Made by a program: the position numbers and the translations under genes. A stretch of 64,000 nt of DNA from JACVRW01 sp963819635 (GTDB taxonomy: Bacteria > Actinomycetota > Thermoleophilia > Solirubrobacterales > Thermoleophilaceae), in the NCBI GenBank assembly GCA_963819635.1, contig CAWFWX010000003.1, positions 682,001 to 746,000 on the forward strand. Reading direction: 5' to 3'. Below, in pieces: positions 7,718 through 16,565 of this stretch. A model generated the notes under the pieces. The model was not told the origin of the DNA. It ran no database searches and worked only from the letters and a program-made list of their open reading frames with translations. Each line of letters begins with the position of its first letter. The stretch's first letter is position 1.

Positions 7718-9086
7718 GTTCGTCGTCCACGAGGTAGGCGTCGACCTCCTCGCTCCGGCCCTTCACGCGCAGCGGCGCCAGCGCCTCCACGCGGGCGCCG
7801 GGCGTGGCGCGCAGTGTCCTCGACCCGATCACCACGCGGCCCGGCGGCGCCTGCGACTCGAGCCGCGCGGCCAGGTTCACGGTGTCGCCGATCACCGTGT
7901 AGCTGCGCCCGCTCTCCGCGCCGAGCACGCCGACCAGCGCCTCGCCCGTGTTCACCGCCGCCCGGAAGCGCGGCCAGCCGGGATGCTCATCGGCTATGCG
8001 GCACGTCTCGCGCTGAACGGCGAGCGCCGCGTCCACGGCCCGCCGGGCGTGGTCCGGCTGGTCGCCCCGCGTGCCCCAGGTGGCCATGATCGCGTCGCCG
8101 ATCAGGCTGTCGATCTCACCGCCGTGCTCCGTGACGATCGGCGGGATCGCCACGCGCAGGTAGGTGTTCAGCATCTCGGTGACCTCGCGCGGGTCGCGCC
8201 CCTCCGAGAAGGCCGTGAACCCCTCGAGGTCGGCGAACATCACGCTCACCTCGCGCATCCCGGCAGCTGTCTCGTCGAGGTAGAGGTCACGAAAGCGCTC
8301 CTCACGGTCCTCGCGGCGGGCGCTGTATGCGATCGCCCCGAAGGCCATGAGCATCAGGACGTGCCATTCCCACCAGCTGGCATGCCAGCTGCGGGCGAGC
8401 GCCACGGCCACCATCGCCTCCGCCAGCAGCGTGAACGCGCTCGCCACGGCGAGCAGCAGCGGCGCTCCGGTCCTGAGCGCCATCGTCCCGTAGCGCCACG
8501 CCGCGAACACGTACGGGATCAGGGCGACCAGGGCCAGCGCGACCAGGCCACCGCCCGCGCGCTCGACGGGGGTGGGATCGTCGAGTGGGGGCACCGAGCC
8601 GAGCGAGAGGCCCGCCCAGGCCAGCATCACCGCGATCAGGGCGGCGCGCAGGCGCTGGGCGTTCTGCACGATCGCCTTCGCCCGCCCAGGCGGCATCGGC
8701 AGGGCGGACCAGCCGGCGAACAGCGCCGACAGCACGAGGCCCACCGGCGTGGCGATCGTGAAGCCCTGGTTCGGCCCGTCGAGCAGCACGCCGGGAGTCG
8801 CGAGCGCGTGAAGGGCCAGGAAGCCCGCGGCCGAGAGGAAGGAGAGCGAGATCAGGAAGAGGCGCGCGTCGGCGCGCTTGAGCGCGATGCCGCTGGTGGC
8901 GAACGCGAGCGTGGTGCTCACGACCGCCGTGCTCAGCACCAGCCAGAAGTGCGACGGGTGGTGCTCCCAGTGCACGTCGGTGCTCGGCGCGCCAAGGAGC
9001 AGGAGCAGCCCGGCAAGCGGGATGGCCAGCGCGAAGCCCCAGAGGGGGGAGCGAAGTGAGCCGGCGTCTGTCGCGCCGGCGAGCAC
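7704..9086 (-). CDS. Membrane-bound class III adenylate/guanylate cyclase
   Basis: A 460-residue protein. About eight hydrophobic helices fill residues 1-265 (for example GFALAIPLAGLLLLLGA) and a class III cyclase catalytic domain occupies about 270-455. The catalytic set looks complete: metal-binding Asp in FADLEGFTAF and in GDAIMATWG, and the transition-state Asn/Arg pair in DTVNLAARLE. It should therefore make a cyclic nucleotide from ATP or GTP on the cytoplasmic face; the substrate choice is not certain. The GTG start directly follows the nadE stop with no gap, so the two are co-transcribed. The C-terminal RGQA-stop is encoded by the palindromic repeat at 7694-7717, which suggests the original end was replaced or trimmed by repeat insertion. 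Confidence 0.88.
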   Translation of the reverse strand: MLAGATDAGSLRSPLWGFALAIPLAGLLLLLGAPSTDVHWEHHPSHFWLVLSTAVVSTTLAFATSGIALKRADARLFLISLSFLSAAGFLALHALATPGVLLDGPNQGFTIATPVGLVLSALFAGWSALPMPPGRAKAIVQNAQRLRAALIAVMLAWAGLSLGSVPPLDDPTPVERAGGGLVALALVALIPYVFAAWRYGTMALRTGAPLLLAVASAFTLLAEAMVAVALARSWHASWWEWHVLMLMAFGAIAYSARREDREERFRDLYLDETAAGMREVSVMFADLEGFTAFSEGRDPREVTEMLNTYLRVAIPPIVTEHGGEIDSLIGDAIMATWGTRGDQPDHARRAVDAALAVQRETCRIADEHPGWPRFRAAVNTGEALVGVLGAESGRSYTVIGDTVNLAARLESQAPPGRVVIGSRTLRATPGARVEALAPLRVKGRSEEVDAYLVDDERGQA

Positions 9087-10883
9087 CTACTTGAGCGCCC
9101 GGAGCCGGCGCGTCACCGGGTCGACCGTCGACTCGTAGCGGTTCGTGATCGGCAGCCGGCGGTCGCGGCCGAAGGCCTTCGTCGAGATCTTGATGCCGGG
9201 CGGCGCCTGGCGGCGCTTGTACTCCGCCCGGTCGACCATCCTGATGACACGCTCCACCTCGGCCGCGGGCAGGCCCCGGTGCACGAGCTCGGCTGCGTCG
9301 AGGTCCTCCTCGATGTAGCCCTCGAGGATCTGGTCGAGCACGTCGTAGGGCGGGAGCGACTCGTCGTCGCGCTGCTCATAGCGCAGCTCCGCGGAGGGCG
9401 CTCGCTCGATCACCGTGGCCGGGACGAGCTCGCGGCCGGCCTCCTCGTTCCGCCAGCGCACGAGCCGGTAGACCTGGCCCTTGTAGACGTCCTTCAGGAC
9501 CGCGAAGCCGCCAGCCATGTCGCCGTAGAGGGTCGCGTAGCCCACGGACAGCTCGGACTTGTTGCCCGTGGCGAGGACGAGCCAGCCGAACTTGTTCGAG
9601 AGCGCCATGACCAGGTTGCCGCGGATGCGCGCCTGGATGTTCTCCTCGGCCACGTCCGGCTCGCGGCCCGCGAAGGAGTCGCGCAGCAGCTCGTCGTAGG
9701 CATTCATCGCCTGTTCGATGCCGATCTCGCGGAAGTCGACGCCCAGGTTCTCGGCGATCGCGCGTGCGTCGCTCCTCGTTCCCTCGCTCGAGTAGGGCGA
9801 GGGCATCGAGACGCAGGTGACCCGCTCGGGGCCGAGCGCGTCCACCGCGACGAGCGCGGCCAGGGCCGAGTCGACGCCCCCGGAGAGGGCGATCACGACG
9901 CGGTCGAAGTCGTTCTTCTCCACGTAGTCGCGCAGGCCGGTGCGAAGCGCGGCGTAGATCTCGGCGTCCGGGCCGAGCATGGGGGTCAGCTCGCCGGAGA
10001 CCACCTCGGGCTCCGGGACCGGATCCGTCGCGACGCCGGCGAGCGTGAACACCGGCGGCTCGGCGATGGGCGTCGCGCGGCGCTGGCGGCGCACGTTCAC
10101 GCGATGGCGCGTGTCGCGCAGGCGCGCCGCGGCGATCGCGCGCGGGTCGATCGTGCAGATGGTGAGCGCCTCCTCGAACTGGGGCGCGCGCGCCAGGACC
10201 TGCCCGTCCTGGTCGATCGCGAGGCTGTGGCCGTCGAAGACGAGCTCGTCCTGGCCGCCGATGGTGTTCACGAACACGATCGCGGCGAGGTAGTCCACCG
10301 CGCGCTGGACCAGCATCCGCTCGCGGCGCGCGCCGTACCCGGCCCGGTACGGCGACGCCGACAGGTTCACGATCACCTGGGCGCCGGCGAGCGCCTCGCT
10401 CATGGCCGGCGGCCCCGGCTCCCAGATGTCCTCGCAGATGCTCAGGCCGAGCGGGACGCCGTTCACCTCGACGATCGCGGCCTCGGCGCCGGACTGGAAG
10501 TAGCGCTGCTCGTCGAAGACGCCGTAGTTCGGCAGGTAGATCTTGCGGTAGGTCGCGACGACGTCGCCGTCGGCGAGCACCGCGGCGGTGTTGTAGACGT
10601 CCTCTGCCAGCTCCGGATAGCCCACGACGGCGACGATTCCGTGCGTCTGGGAGGCGAGCTCGCGCAGCTCCGCCTGAACCGCGTCGAGGAAGCTCGTCTT
10701 CAGCAGCAGGTCCTCGGGCGGATAGCCGCTCAGCGTGAGCTCCGGGAAGACCACGAGCGCGGCGCCCTCGTCGCGGGCGCGTGCCATGTGGTCGGAGACC
10801 TTGCGAGCGTTCCCGCGGATGTCGCCGACCGTGGAATTGATCTGCGCGAGCGCCACGCGCAGGAGGTCGTTTCGGTCAGCCAT
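9087..10883 (-). CDS. nadE: Glutamine-dependent NAD+ synthetase
   Basis: Final step of NAD synthesis: amidation of nicotinate adenine dinucleotide with glutamine-derived ammonia and ATP. The 598-residue protein has an N-terminal nitrilase-type glutaminase (about 5-270) with the Glu-Lys-Cys triad in VVFPELTLSGYP, YRKIYLPNYG and LGLSICEDIWEP. The C-terminal synthetase (about 320-590) carries the ATP pyrophosphatase loop ALSGGVDSALAA and LATGNKSELSVGY. A weak Shine-Dalgarno (GAGGAC) lies before the ATG. The cyclase gene follows without spacing. The gene upstream ends seven bases before it in the same direction, so a three-gene leftward unit with the peptidase fusion is likely. Confidence 0.96.
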   Translation of the reverse strand: MADRNDLLRVALAQINSTVGDIRGNARKVSDHMARARDEGAALVVFPELTLSGYPPEDLLLKTSFLDAVQAELRELASQTHGIVAVVGYPELAEDVYNTAAVLADGDVVATYRKIYLPNYGVFDEQRYFQSGAEAAIVEVNGVPLGLSICEDIWEPGPPAMSEALAGAQVIVNLSASPYRAGYGARRERMLVQRAVDYLAAIVFVNTIGGQDELVFDGHSLAIDQDGQVLARAPQFEEALTICTIDPRAIAAARLRDTRHRVNVRRQRRATPIAEPPVFTLAGVATDPVPEPEVVSGELTPMLGPDAEIYAALRTGLRDYVEKNDFDRVVIALSGGVDSALAALVAVDALGPERVTCVSMPSPYSSEGTRSDARAIAENLGVDFREIGIEQAMNAYDELLRDSFAGREPDVAEENIQARIRGNLVMALSNKFGWLVLATGNKSELSVGYATLYGDMAGGFAVLKDVYKGQVYRLVRWRNEEAGRELVPATVIERAPSAELRYEQRDDESLPPYDVLDQILEGYIEEDLDAAELVHRGLPAAEVERVIRMVDRAEYKRRQAPPGIKISTKAFGRDRRLPITNRYESTVDPVTRRLRALK

Positions 10884-10889
10884 TTGTCC

Positions 10890-12602
10890 TCAAGTATGGC
10901 GGCCGCACCCGAGCGTCACGTCGAGGTAGCGGTTCGGCCGGATGTGGTGCTCGAAGTGCCACCACTCGTTCAGGTACGCGCTGAACCCGAAGCGCTCCAT
11001 CGCGCTCTTGAGCTTCAGCCGGTTGCGCAGGATCCTGCCGCTCGCGTTGTAGGTGTGCGAGCTCGGGCCCAGCGCGAAGCCGCCCATCCGGAGGCGCTTC
11101 CCGTCCCGGTCGCGCACGAGCGTGATGTCGACGGCGCTGCCGGTGTTGTGGCGGCTGCGGCGCGCGATGTAGGTGCCCACCGCGTCGCCGCGGCCCGTCC
11201 GCTCGGCCCAGCGGACGAGCGCCTCGGTCGCGCGGACGGGGCGGTATGCGTCGAGGATCAGGAGCCCGAGGCCCTGGCGGCGCAGGTAGCGCTGCACCTG
11301 GCCGAGGCTGAAGGCGGCGCGGTCGTGCATCAGCGCCCAGTTCTCGCAGTAGCCCGGAAGCGGCGCGCCGGTCTCGTTGTGCTTCGTCCGGTAGGAGAGG
11401 TTGACGCGGATGCCGGGCCCGTAGCGGTGGACGTCGACGAGGCCGGCGCGCCGGGTCTGCCTCGACCCGGCCTCCTCTTCCTGGGTCGCCGCGGCGCGCC
11501 TCGCCCGGCCGAACACCCTCTGCGCCACTCCCCGGAGCGTCTCCGTGCCGTACTCGTGTGACGGGTTGCCATCGGTGAGCACGGCCATCGAGATCCTCGT
11601 GTCACCGCGCTCGAAGAGGGCTGCCTCGTGGACGAGCCGGCCGGCACCGGTGCCTCGCCAGCCGCCCTTGAAGAAGGTCCTGAAGCCGCGCGCGAGAGAG
11701 AAGCGCGAGAAGCCCCAGCGCTGGTAGGAGACGATCGAGGACAGGAGGCGGCGCGCGTATGCCCGCGAGCGCTCGGGGATCAGACGGTCGATGCGGTTGA
11801 AGAAACGCGCCTGGTCCTCCGCGCTGAATTGCGCGTTGGCCCAGTAGCCGGCCACCGAGAACCGCGTCATTCCCGCCAGCCGTGCCAGGTGGTCCAGCCG
11901 AGCGTCGCCGACGCGGTAGTAGATCGTGTCGGCCGCATCGTTCGACGAGACGGTGATCATCTGACCGAGCACCGCCCGCTCGCCGCCGTCCGGCATGCGG
12001 TTGCCGAGGCCGCGCAGGTAGGCCGTGAGCAGCATCGCCTTGACGAGGCTGGCGGTCACGTAGGTGCGGTGCGGCGCGAATCCGTGCATCCGGCCCCAGC
12101 TGTCGATCAGCGCCCACGAGTTGACGCCCGCGCGGCCGCGGAGGTAGCGCCTCGCGGCGCGGATTCGGGCCGCCGGCGGGAAGCGCGCCGCCCGGGCCCT
12201 CCTCGACATGGTGCAGCCGCGGTACGGCCTTAGGGTGACCCTCACGTCGGTGAGGCCGCCCGAGAGCACGCGGACACGGCGAGCGCAGCGGTCCGTGGGC
12301 GGGTCGAGGAAGCCGCAGTTGCCGTCGCAGGGGCGCTGGTAGCTCACGACCCGGTAGCGGCCCGGCGGCAGCTTGCGGACCATGCGAAAGCGCGCCTTCG
12401 CGGTGCGGCGGCGCACGACCACCTCGCCGTCGGCCGCGCGCACGCGGACGAACGAGATGCTGCCCTCGATGTAGACGCCGCGCGACGCGTCCAGCCGCTG
12501 GCGATAGTCGAGCGTGCCCGGCGCCCCGGCGGCCGCGGCCGGGAGGGCAAGCGCCGCCAGAGCGCTAGTGGTCGCCAGGGTGCGCCGCCCCACGCGCGGC
12601 AT
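10890..12602 (-). CDS. Secreted beta-lactamase-like / VanX-like dipeptidase fusion
   Basis: A 570-residue exported protein. After a signal peptide (TLATTSALAALALPAAAAG) and a beta-rich region with four cysteines comes a class A beta-lactamase/PBP-like serine hydrolase domain (about 150-365): S185-L-V-K188 (SxxK), S219-S220-N221 (SxN) and K312-G-G (KTG equivalent). A linker leads to a VanX/M15-type D,D-dipeptidase domain (about 385-570): R454 in DAYRPV, SRHNTGSAVD with H485 and D492 as zinc ligands, and E546-W-W-H549 (ExWH). Both catalytic sets look complete, so one polypeptide may process D-Ala-D-Ala-containing wall fragments in two ways. I prefer the ATG at 12602, where the signal peptide begins properly. 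It is divergent from a histidine kinase 43 bases away. Confidence 0.8.
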   Translation of the reverse strand: MPRVGRRTLATTSALAALALPAAAAGAPGTLDYRQRLDASRGVYIEGSISFVRVRAADGEVVVRRRTAKARFRMVRKLPPGRYRVVSYQRPCDGNCGFLDPPTDRCARRVRVLSGGLTDVRVTLRPYRGCTMSRRARAARFPPAARIRAARRYLRGRAGVNSWALIDSWGRMHGFAPHRTYVTASLVKAMLLTAYLRGLGNRMPDGGERAVLGQMITVSSNDAADTIYYRVGDARLDHLARLAGMTRFSVAGYWANAQFSAEDQARFFNRIDRLIPERSRAYARRLLSSIVSYQRWGFSRFSLARGFRTFFKGGWRGTGAGRLVHEAALFERGDTRISMAVLTDGNPSHEYGTETLRGVAQRVFGRARRAAATQEEEAGSRQTRRAGLVDVHRYGPGIRVNLSYRTKHNETGAPLPGYCENWALMHDRAAFSLGQVQRYLRRQGLGLLILDAYRPVRATEALVRWAERTGRGDAVGTYIARRSRHNTGSAVDITLVRDRDGKRLRMGGFALGPSSHTYNASGRILRNRLKLKSAMERFGFSAYLNEWWHFEHHIRPNRYLDVTLGCGRHT

Positions 12603-12645
12603 GGTACGGGTGGCCGTATGGACGACGCAACGCCGCCGCCTTAGC

Positions 12646-14406
12646 GTGAACGGCATCGAACGCCTGATCCGGCCCATATTCGACGTCCGGACGTACGGGC
12701 GAATCGCCTACATGCTGATCGCCCTGCCGCTCGGGGTGGTCGAGTTCAGCGTCCTCGTCACCGCCATCTCGTTCGGCGTCGGCACGGCCATCACGCTGAT
12801 CGGCATCCCTGTGCTGATAGGAACGGTCTGGGCCTGGCGCTGGATCGCCGAGCTCGAGCGCGGGCTGATCGCGCGCCTGGTCGGAATCCAGATCCCCAGC
12901 CCGTACCGGCCCGACCCGGCCCCGGAGCACTGGTGGAGCCGGATCGCCTCTCGCCTGTCGGACCCGGCCACCTGGAAGGACCTGGCGTTCCTGCTGCTTC
13001 AGCTCCCGCTGGGGATCCTCTCGTTCACGGTCACGGTCAGCGTGCTCGGCATCGGGCTCGGCGGGCTCTTCGCGCCCGCGTACTACTGGGCTCTGCCTGA
13101 CGGCACCTGGTGGACCGCGATCCATGTGGACACGCTCCTGGAGGCGGTCGCGGTCGTGCCGCTCGGGGCCCTCGTCCTTCTGCTCGGCATCCCGGGCCTG
13201 AGCGCCCTCGGCCGGCTCTACGGCTGGTTCGCCGCCCAGCTGCTCGGGTCGAGCACGGACCCGGCTCTGACCGCGCAGGTCACGGAGCTCGAGGACGCGC
13301 GCTCGCGGATCATCGCCGCGGCCGACGCCGAGCGCAGGCGGATCGAGCGCGACCTCCATGACGGCGCCCAGCAGCGGCTCGTGGCGCTCGCTCTGAACCT
13401 GCGGATGGCGGAGCAGCGCGCCGCGAGCGGAGACCCCTCTGCCGCCGAGCTGGTGCGCCAGGCCGGCGAGGAGGCGAACCTCGCGCTGAAGGAGCTGCGC
13501 GACCTGGCGCGCGGCATCCATCCGGCGATCCTCACGAACCGCGGGCTCCCGGCGGCGATGGAGGACCTCGCGGCGAGGGCGACCGTGCCGGTGGAGGTGA
13601 TCGCCGCCCCAGGCGAGCGGCTGCCCGACGCCGTGGAGGCCGCGGCCTACTTCGTCGTCTCGGAGTGCCTCGCGAACATCGGGAAGCACGCGGATGCCAC
13701 CTCGGCGACGGTGTCCGCCACCGTCACGCCGAACGGCTGCCTCGAGGTGATCGTGAGCGACGACGGAGTGGGAGGGGCCGAGCTCGGTAACGGGAGCGGC
13801 ATCCAGGGGCTCACCGACCGCGTCGGCGCGCTGAGCGGCTCGCTGGCGATGGAGAGCCCGCCCGGGGGCGGAACGCGGGTCGTAGCGTCGATTCCGCTGA
13901 CCGACGCCGCCATCGAGGAGTCCGGGTGCCGCAGCGAACGTACTCGCGTCCTCGCGGTGGACGAGGCCGAGGCCATCCAGCACGAGCGCAGGCGCCACCT
14001 GACATGGCGGCTCGGGTCGCTGGGGATCGTCGCGGCCGTGCTGATCGTGATCTGGGCGCTGACCGGCCCCGATTTGCCGTGGATCGCGTGGCCGCTGCTC
14101 GGGATCGGGTTCGTCGCAGCCCTCGACGCTTGGCGCGTCCTCGGGAGTCCGCCGCTGAGCGAGGCGGACCTCGCGGGCGCCGGCGACCGCGAGGAAGCCC
14201 TGCGCCGCGTGAGGAAGCGACGCCGCCTGCGCCACCAGGTGGGGTTCCACGCGATCCTGATCCTCTTCATCGTGGGCGTCTGGCTGGCGTCCGGCTCGAG
14301 CTACTTCTGGCCCGCGTGGGTCATGCTCGGCTCGGGGATCGTAATCGCGATCAAGGCGCTGCCGCGTCCGAAGGGGTCAGACCCCTTGAGGGTGGTTGAG
14401 GGTTAG
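12646..14406 (+). CDS. NarL-type sensor histidine kinase (orphan)
   Basis: Membrane histidine kinase of about 586 residues. Two pairs of N-terminal membrane helices form a Sensor-type domain (RIAYMLIALPLGVVEFSVLV; FLLLQLPLGILSF). Then come the HisKA_3 dimerisation helix with the phospho-acceptor H in ERDLHDGAQQRLVALAL and a HATPase domain (SECLANIGKHADAT; SDDGVGG; GIQGLTDRVGAL). After the catalytic core there is an unusual C-terminal module with two further pairs of membrane helices (2TM type, about 475-580). No response regulator lies next to it. GTG at 12646 is the likely start, since the family begins just before the first helix; an in-frame ATG at 12601 would overlap the divergent gene. 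The last dozen residues are encoded by a palindromic repeat. Confidence 0.85.
   Translation: MNGIERLIRPIFDVRTYGRIAYMLIALPLGVVEFSVLVTAISFGVGTAITLIGIPVLIGTVWAWRWIAELERGLIARLVGIQIPSPYRPDPAPEHWWSRIASRLSDPATWKDLAFLLLQLPLGILSFTVTVSVLGIGLGGLFAPAYYWALPDGTWWTAIHVDTLLEAVAVVPLGALVLLLGIPGLSALGRLYGWFAAQLLGSSTDPALTAQVTELEDARSRIIAAADAERRRIERDLHDGAQQRLVALALNLRMAEQRAASGDPSAAELVRQAGEEANLALKELRDLARGIHPAILTNRGLPAAMEDLAARATVPVEVIAAPGERLPDAVEAAAYFVVSECLANIGKHADATSATVSATVTPNGCLEVIVSDDGVGGAELGNGSGIQGLTDRVGALSGSLAMESPPGGGTRVVASIPLTDAAIEESGCRSERTRVLAVDEAEAIQHERRRHLTWRLGSLGIVAAVLIVIWALTGPDLPWIAWPLLGIGFVAALDAWRVLGSPPLSEADLAGAGDREEALRRVRKRRRLRHQVGFHAILILFIVGVWLASGSSYFWPAWVMLGSGIVIAIKALPRPKGSDPLRVVEG
14371..14387. repeat. 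Palindrome AAGGGGTCAGACCCCTT
   Basis: A perfect 17-base palindrome lies within the 3' end of the histidine kinase gene, followed by TGAGGGTGG and TTGAGGGTT. Together with those flanks it encodes the kinase's final residues (KGSDPLRVVEG) and the stop. The copy at 53604-53620 is identical and shares the TGAGGGT flank. Confidence 0.85.
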
Positions 14407-14418
14407 CTTGCGCGGTCG

Positions 14419-15301
14419 ATGATCGCCGCGGTCACCGACCGTGCCTTCGACGTGGTCGCCCGGCTCGCGCCGGATGGGGTGGACGTGCGGAGGCTGCCGG
14501 ACGGGTGCCGTGAGGCGGAGTTTCTGCTGCCGGACTGGCACGACCGTGAGACGCTCGAGGAGCTGCCGGGGCTCGAGCGGGTGCGCGTGGTGCAGGCGCT
14601 GTCCGCGGGCACGGACTGGATCGAGGATCGCGTTCCGGACCAGGCCACGCTCTGCAACGCACGCGGAACTCGCGACGCGGCCGTGGCCGAGTGGATCGTC
14701 GGGGCGCTCCTCGGCGATGCCTACGGCCAGTTCGCGGCGGCGCGCGAGCGGCGCTGGTCGGAGGCACAGCCTCGGGAGCTCCAGGGCTCGACGGTGCTCG
14801 TCGTCGGGTTCGGCTCGATCGGCCGGGCGGTGCAGACGCGCCTCGAGCCGTTCGGCGTCACCGTGACCGGCGTCGCGAGTCATGCCCGCGACGGCGTTCA
14901 CGCCGCCGGCGAGCTGCCCGACCTGGTCGGCGACGCGGACGCGGTCGTGGTGCTCACCCCGCTCACACCGGAGACGCGCGGGCTGTTCGACGCCGCGCTC
15001 CTCGCACGGATGCGGGACGGCGCGCTGCTCGTGAACGCCGGCCGCGGTCCGGTCGTCGACACGGACGCGCTCGTCTGCCGAGCTCGAGGCGGGGCGGCTG
15101 CGCGCGGTGCTGGACGTCGTCGACCCGGAGCCGCTGCCCGATGGCCATCCGCTCTGGGAGCTGGCCCTCGCGATCACCCCGCACAACGCGGGCGACACCG
15201 AGGCGGCGGACGAGCGCGCGGTGCGCTTCGCGGCCGAGCAGCTCATCCGCTTCGCGCGCGGCGAGCCGCTCAGGAACGTGGTGCCGCGTCGCCCGTCCTA
15301 G
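14419..15301 (+). pseudogene. D-2-hydroxyacid dehydrogenase, frameshifted
   Basis: Homologue of NAD-dependent D-isomer 2-hydroxyacid dehydrogenases (about 293 residues if repaired). The first frame holds the dinucleotide fold LVVGFGSIGRAVQTRL, the catalytic-region arginine in VNAGRGPVVDTDALV and TPLTPETRGLF. At about 15076 the homology passes to the +1 frame, continuing AELEAGRLRAVLDVVDPEP and the catalytic histidine region AITPHNAG. A single inserted base after CTCGTC explains this; the site is not a homopolymer. Thus the NAD domain is intact but the Glu/His half of the active site is out of frame. It may be a decayed gene or a base-calling error. The probable leaderless -10 (TAGCTT, 14404-14409) overlaps the kinase stop codon. 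Confidence 0.8.
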
Positions 15302-16179
15302 GACTGGACCAGGCCGACGACCTCGCCGAGCTCACTGATCGAGTCCTCGGTGATCGGGTCGACCACCAGGATCGCCTCGTCGGCGCCGGCCTCGCCGAGC
15401 TCGCGAAGTGCCCCCGCAATCCTGTCGGGCGTACCCGTGACGGGCGGCGCGTCCGCCGCCCGCTCGCCGCGTGAGCCGCCGAGCGCGATGAAGACGCAGG
15501 CGCTCCGCTCGATGTCGCCGGGGTCGCGCCCGGCGTCGCGCGCCGCGGCGCTGATGCGGTCGTTCAGCTTCGCGAAGCCGTCGGGTGAGTTGCCGTAGTC
15601 CTCGTACCAGGTGTTCCACGCGTCCACGTGGGGCAGCGTCGCCGCCAGCATCCGCGGCCCGTTGCTCCCGATCATGAGCCGCGGGCGGGCCGCGGGGCGC
15701 GGGAGGACCACAGCGTCGTCCGCGTCGTGGTAGCGGCCGTGCAGGGTCACGCGCTCACCGTCCAGCAGACCGCGGATGATCGTGAACGCCTCTTCGAAGC
15801 GCGACACGCGGTGGTCGAAGGGCAGGCCGTACGCCCTGAACTCCTCCTCGTTCCAGCCCGCGCCGAGGCCGAGCACGAAACGACCGCCGCTGAGCTCGGC
15901 GACGGTCGCGGCCATCTTCGCGATCAGGCCCGGCGGGTGGAAGGCGGCGCAGGCCACCAGCGGCCCGAGCTCCACCCGCTCGGTGACCGCAGCCAGCGCC
16001 GCCAGCGTCGTCCAGGCCTCCCACGGGCCGCGCTCGGCGTCGCCGTCGCCCCGGTAGAGCAGGTGGTCACCGAGCCAGATGGAGTCGAAGCCGGCGGCCT
16101 CGGCGGCCCGGGCCATGGCCAGGTACTCCGGCCACGGAACCGGGCGCTCGACCTCGGGAAGCTGGATTCCTACGCGCAG
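15298..16179 (-). CDS. LLM-class F420-dependent oxidoreductase
   Basis: Luciferase-like monooxygenase family protein of about 293 residues, usually F420- or FMN-dependent, acting on an unidentified small molecule. Family features are the N-terminal strand RVGIQLPE, the segment GFDSIWLGDHLLYRG, LVACAAFHPPGLIAKMAAT and LGLGAGWNEEEF, and RPRLMIGSNGP near the phosphate site. No ATG, GTG or TTG is available in frame between the upstream gene's stop and the conserved first strand. The best start is CTG at 16179 (Met-Arg-Val-Gly-Ile), 14 bases after the P-II gene's stop. It overlaps the frameshifted dehydrogenase by four bases tail to tail. Whether it belongs functionally to the P-II/ammonium unit is unclear. 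Confidence 0.78.
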   Translation of the reverse strand: MRVGIQLPEVERPVPWPEYLAMARAAEAAGFDSIWLGDHLLYRGDGDAERGPWEAWTTLAALAAVTERVELGPLVACAAFHPPGLIAKMAATVAELSGGRFVLGLGAGWNEEEFRAYGLPFDHRVSRFEEAFTIIRGLLDGERVTLHGRYHDADDAVVLPRPAARPRLMIGSNGPRMLAATLPHVDAWNTWYEDYGNSPDGFAKLNDRISAAARDAGRDPGDIERSACVFIALGGSRGERAADAPPVTGTPDRIAGALRELGEAGADEAILVVDPITEDSISELGEVVGLVQS

Positions 16180-16192
16180 AAGGGCCGAGAGC

Positions 16193-16561
16193 CTAGTGGC
16201 CCCAGCCCACGGGCTCCTCGTGGCGCAAGCTGTCCTCGCCGAACTCGCCGGTGCGGATGCGGACCGCCTGCTCGACGTCGTAGACGAACACGCGCCCGTC
16301 GCCGACCGCACCGGTGCGGGCGTTCTCGACGATGGCCTCGACGGCGCCGTCCGCGAGTTCCGAGGGCACCACCGCCTCCACCTTGATCTTCGGCAGCAGC
16401 GAGATGTTCGCCTGCACGCCGCGGTACTGCTCGGTGTAGCCCTTCTGGCGCCCGCAGCCCACCACCTCGCTGACGGTGAGGCCGGACACGCCGAGCTGGT
16501 CGAGCGCGTCCTGCACCTCCTGCAGCCGCTCGTGGCGGATGATCGCCTCGATCTTCTTCAT
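16193..16561 (-). CDS. glnK: P-II nitrogen regulatory protein without Tyr51
   Basis: Trimeric signal protein that senses ATP/ADP and 2-oxoglutarate and gates ammonium uptake. The 122 residues show the P-II signature GRQKGYTEQYRG (T-loop base), LLPKIKVEAVVP and the C-terminal TGAVGDGRVFVYDVE nucleotide loop. In Escherichia coli GlnB Tyr51 is uridylylated, and in many actinobacteria the same residue is adenylylated. Here position 51 is Ala (sequence GVQANIS), so this modification site is absent; Y42 and Y46 remain. The gene directly follows the ammonium transporter gene with a four-base gap, the normal amtB-glnK arrangement, so GlnK is the better name than GlnB. C-terminal extension: HEEPVGWGH. 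Confidence 0.9.
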   Translation of the reverse strand: MKKIEAIIRHERLQEVQDALDQLGVSGLTVSEVVGCGRQKGYTEQYRGVQANISLLPKIKVEAVVPSELADGAVEAIVENARTGAVGDGRVFVYDVEQAVRIRTGEFGEDSLRHEEPVGWGH

Positions 16562-16565
16562 CGTC

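Noticed and set aside
9279..11561. A 760-codon open frame on the plus strand, antisense to nadE and the peptidase fusion
   Set aside because: It mirrors highly GC-rich genes on the other strand, has no recognisable motif and a low-complexity, His/Val/Arg-rich composition. The opposite strand carries complete catalytic motifs.
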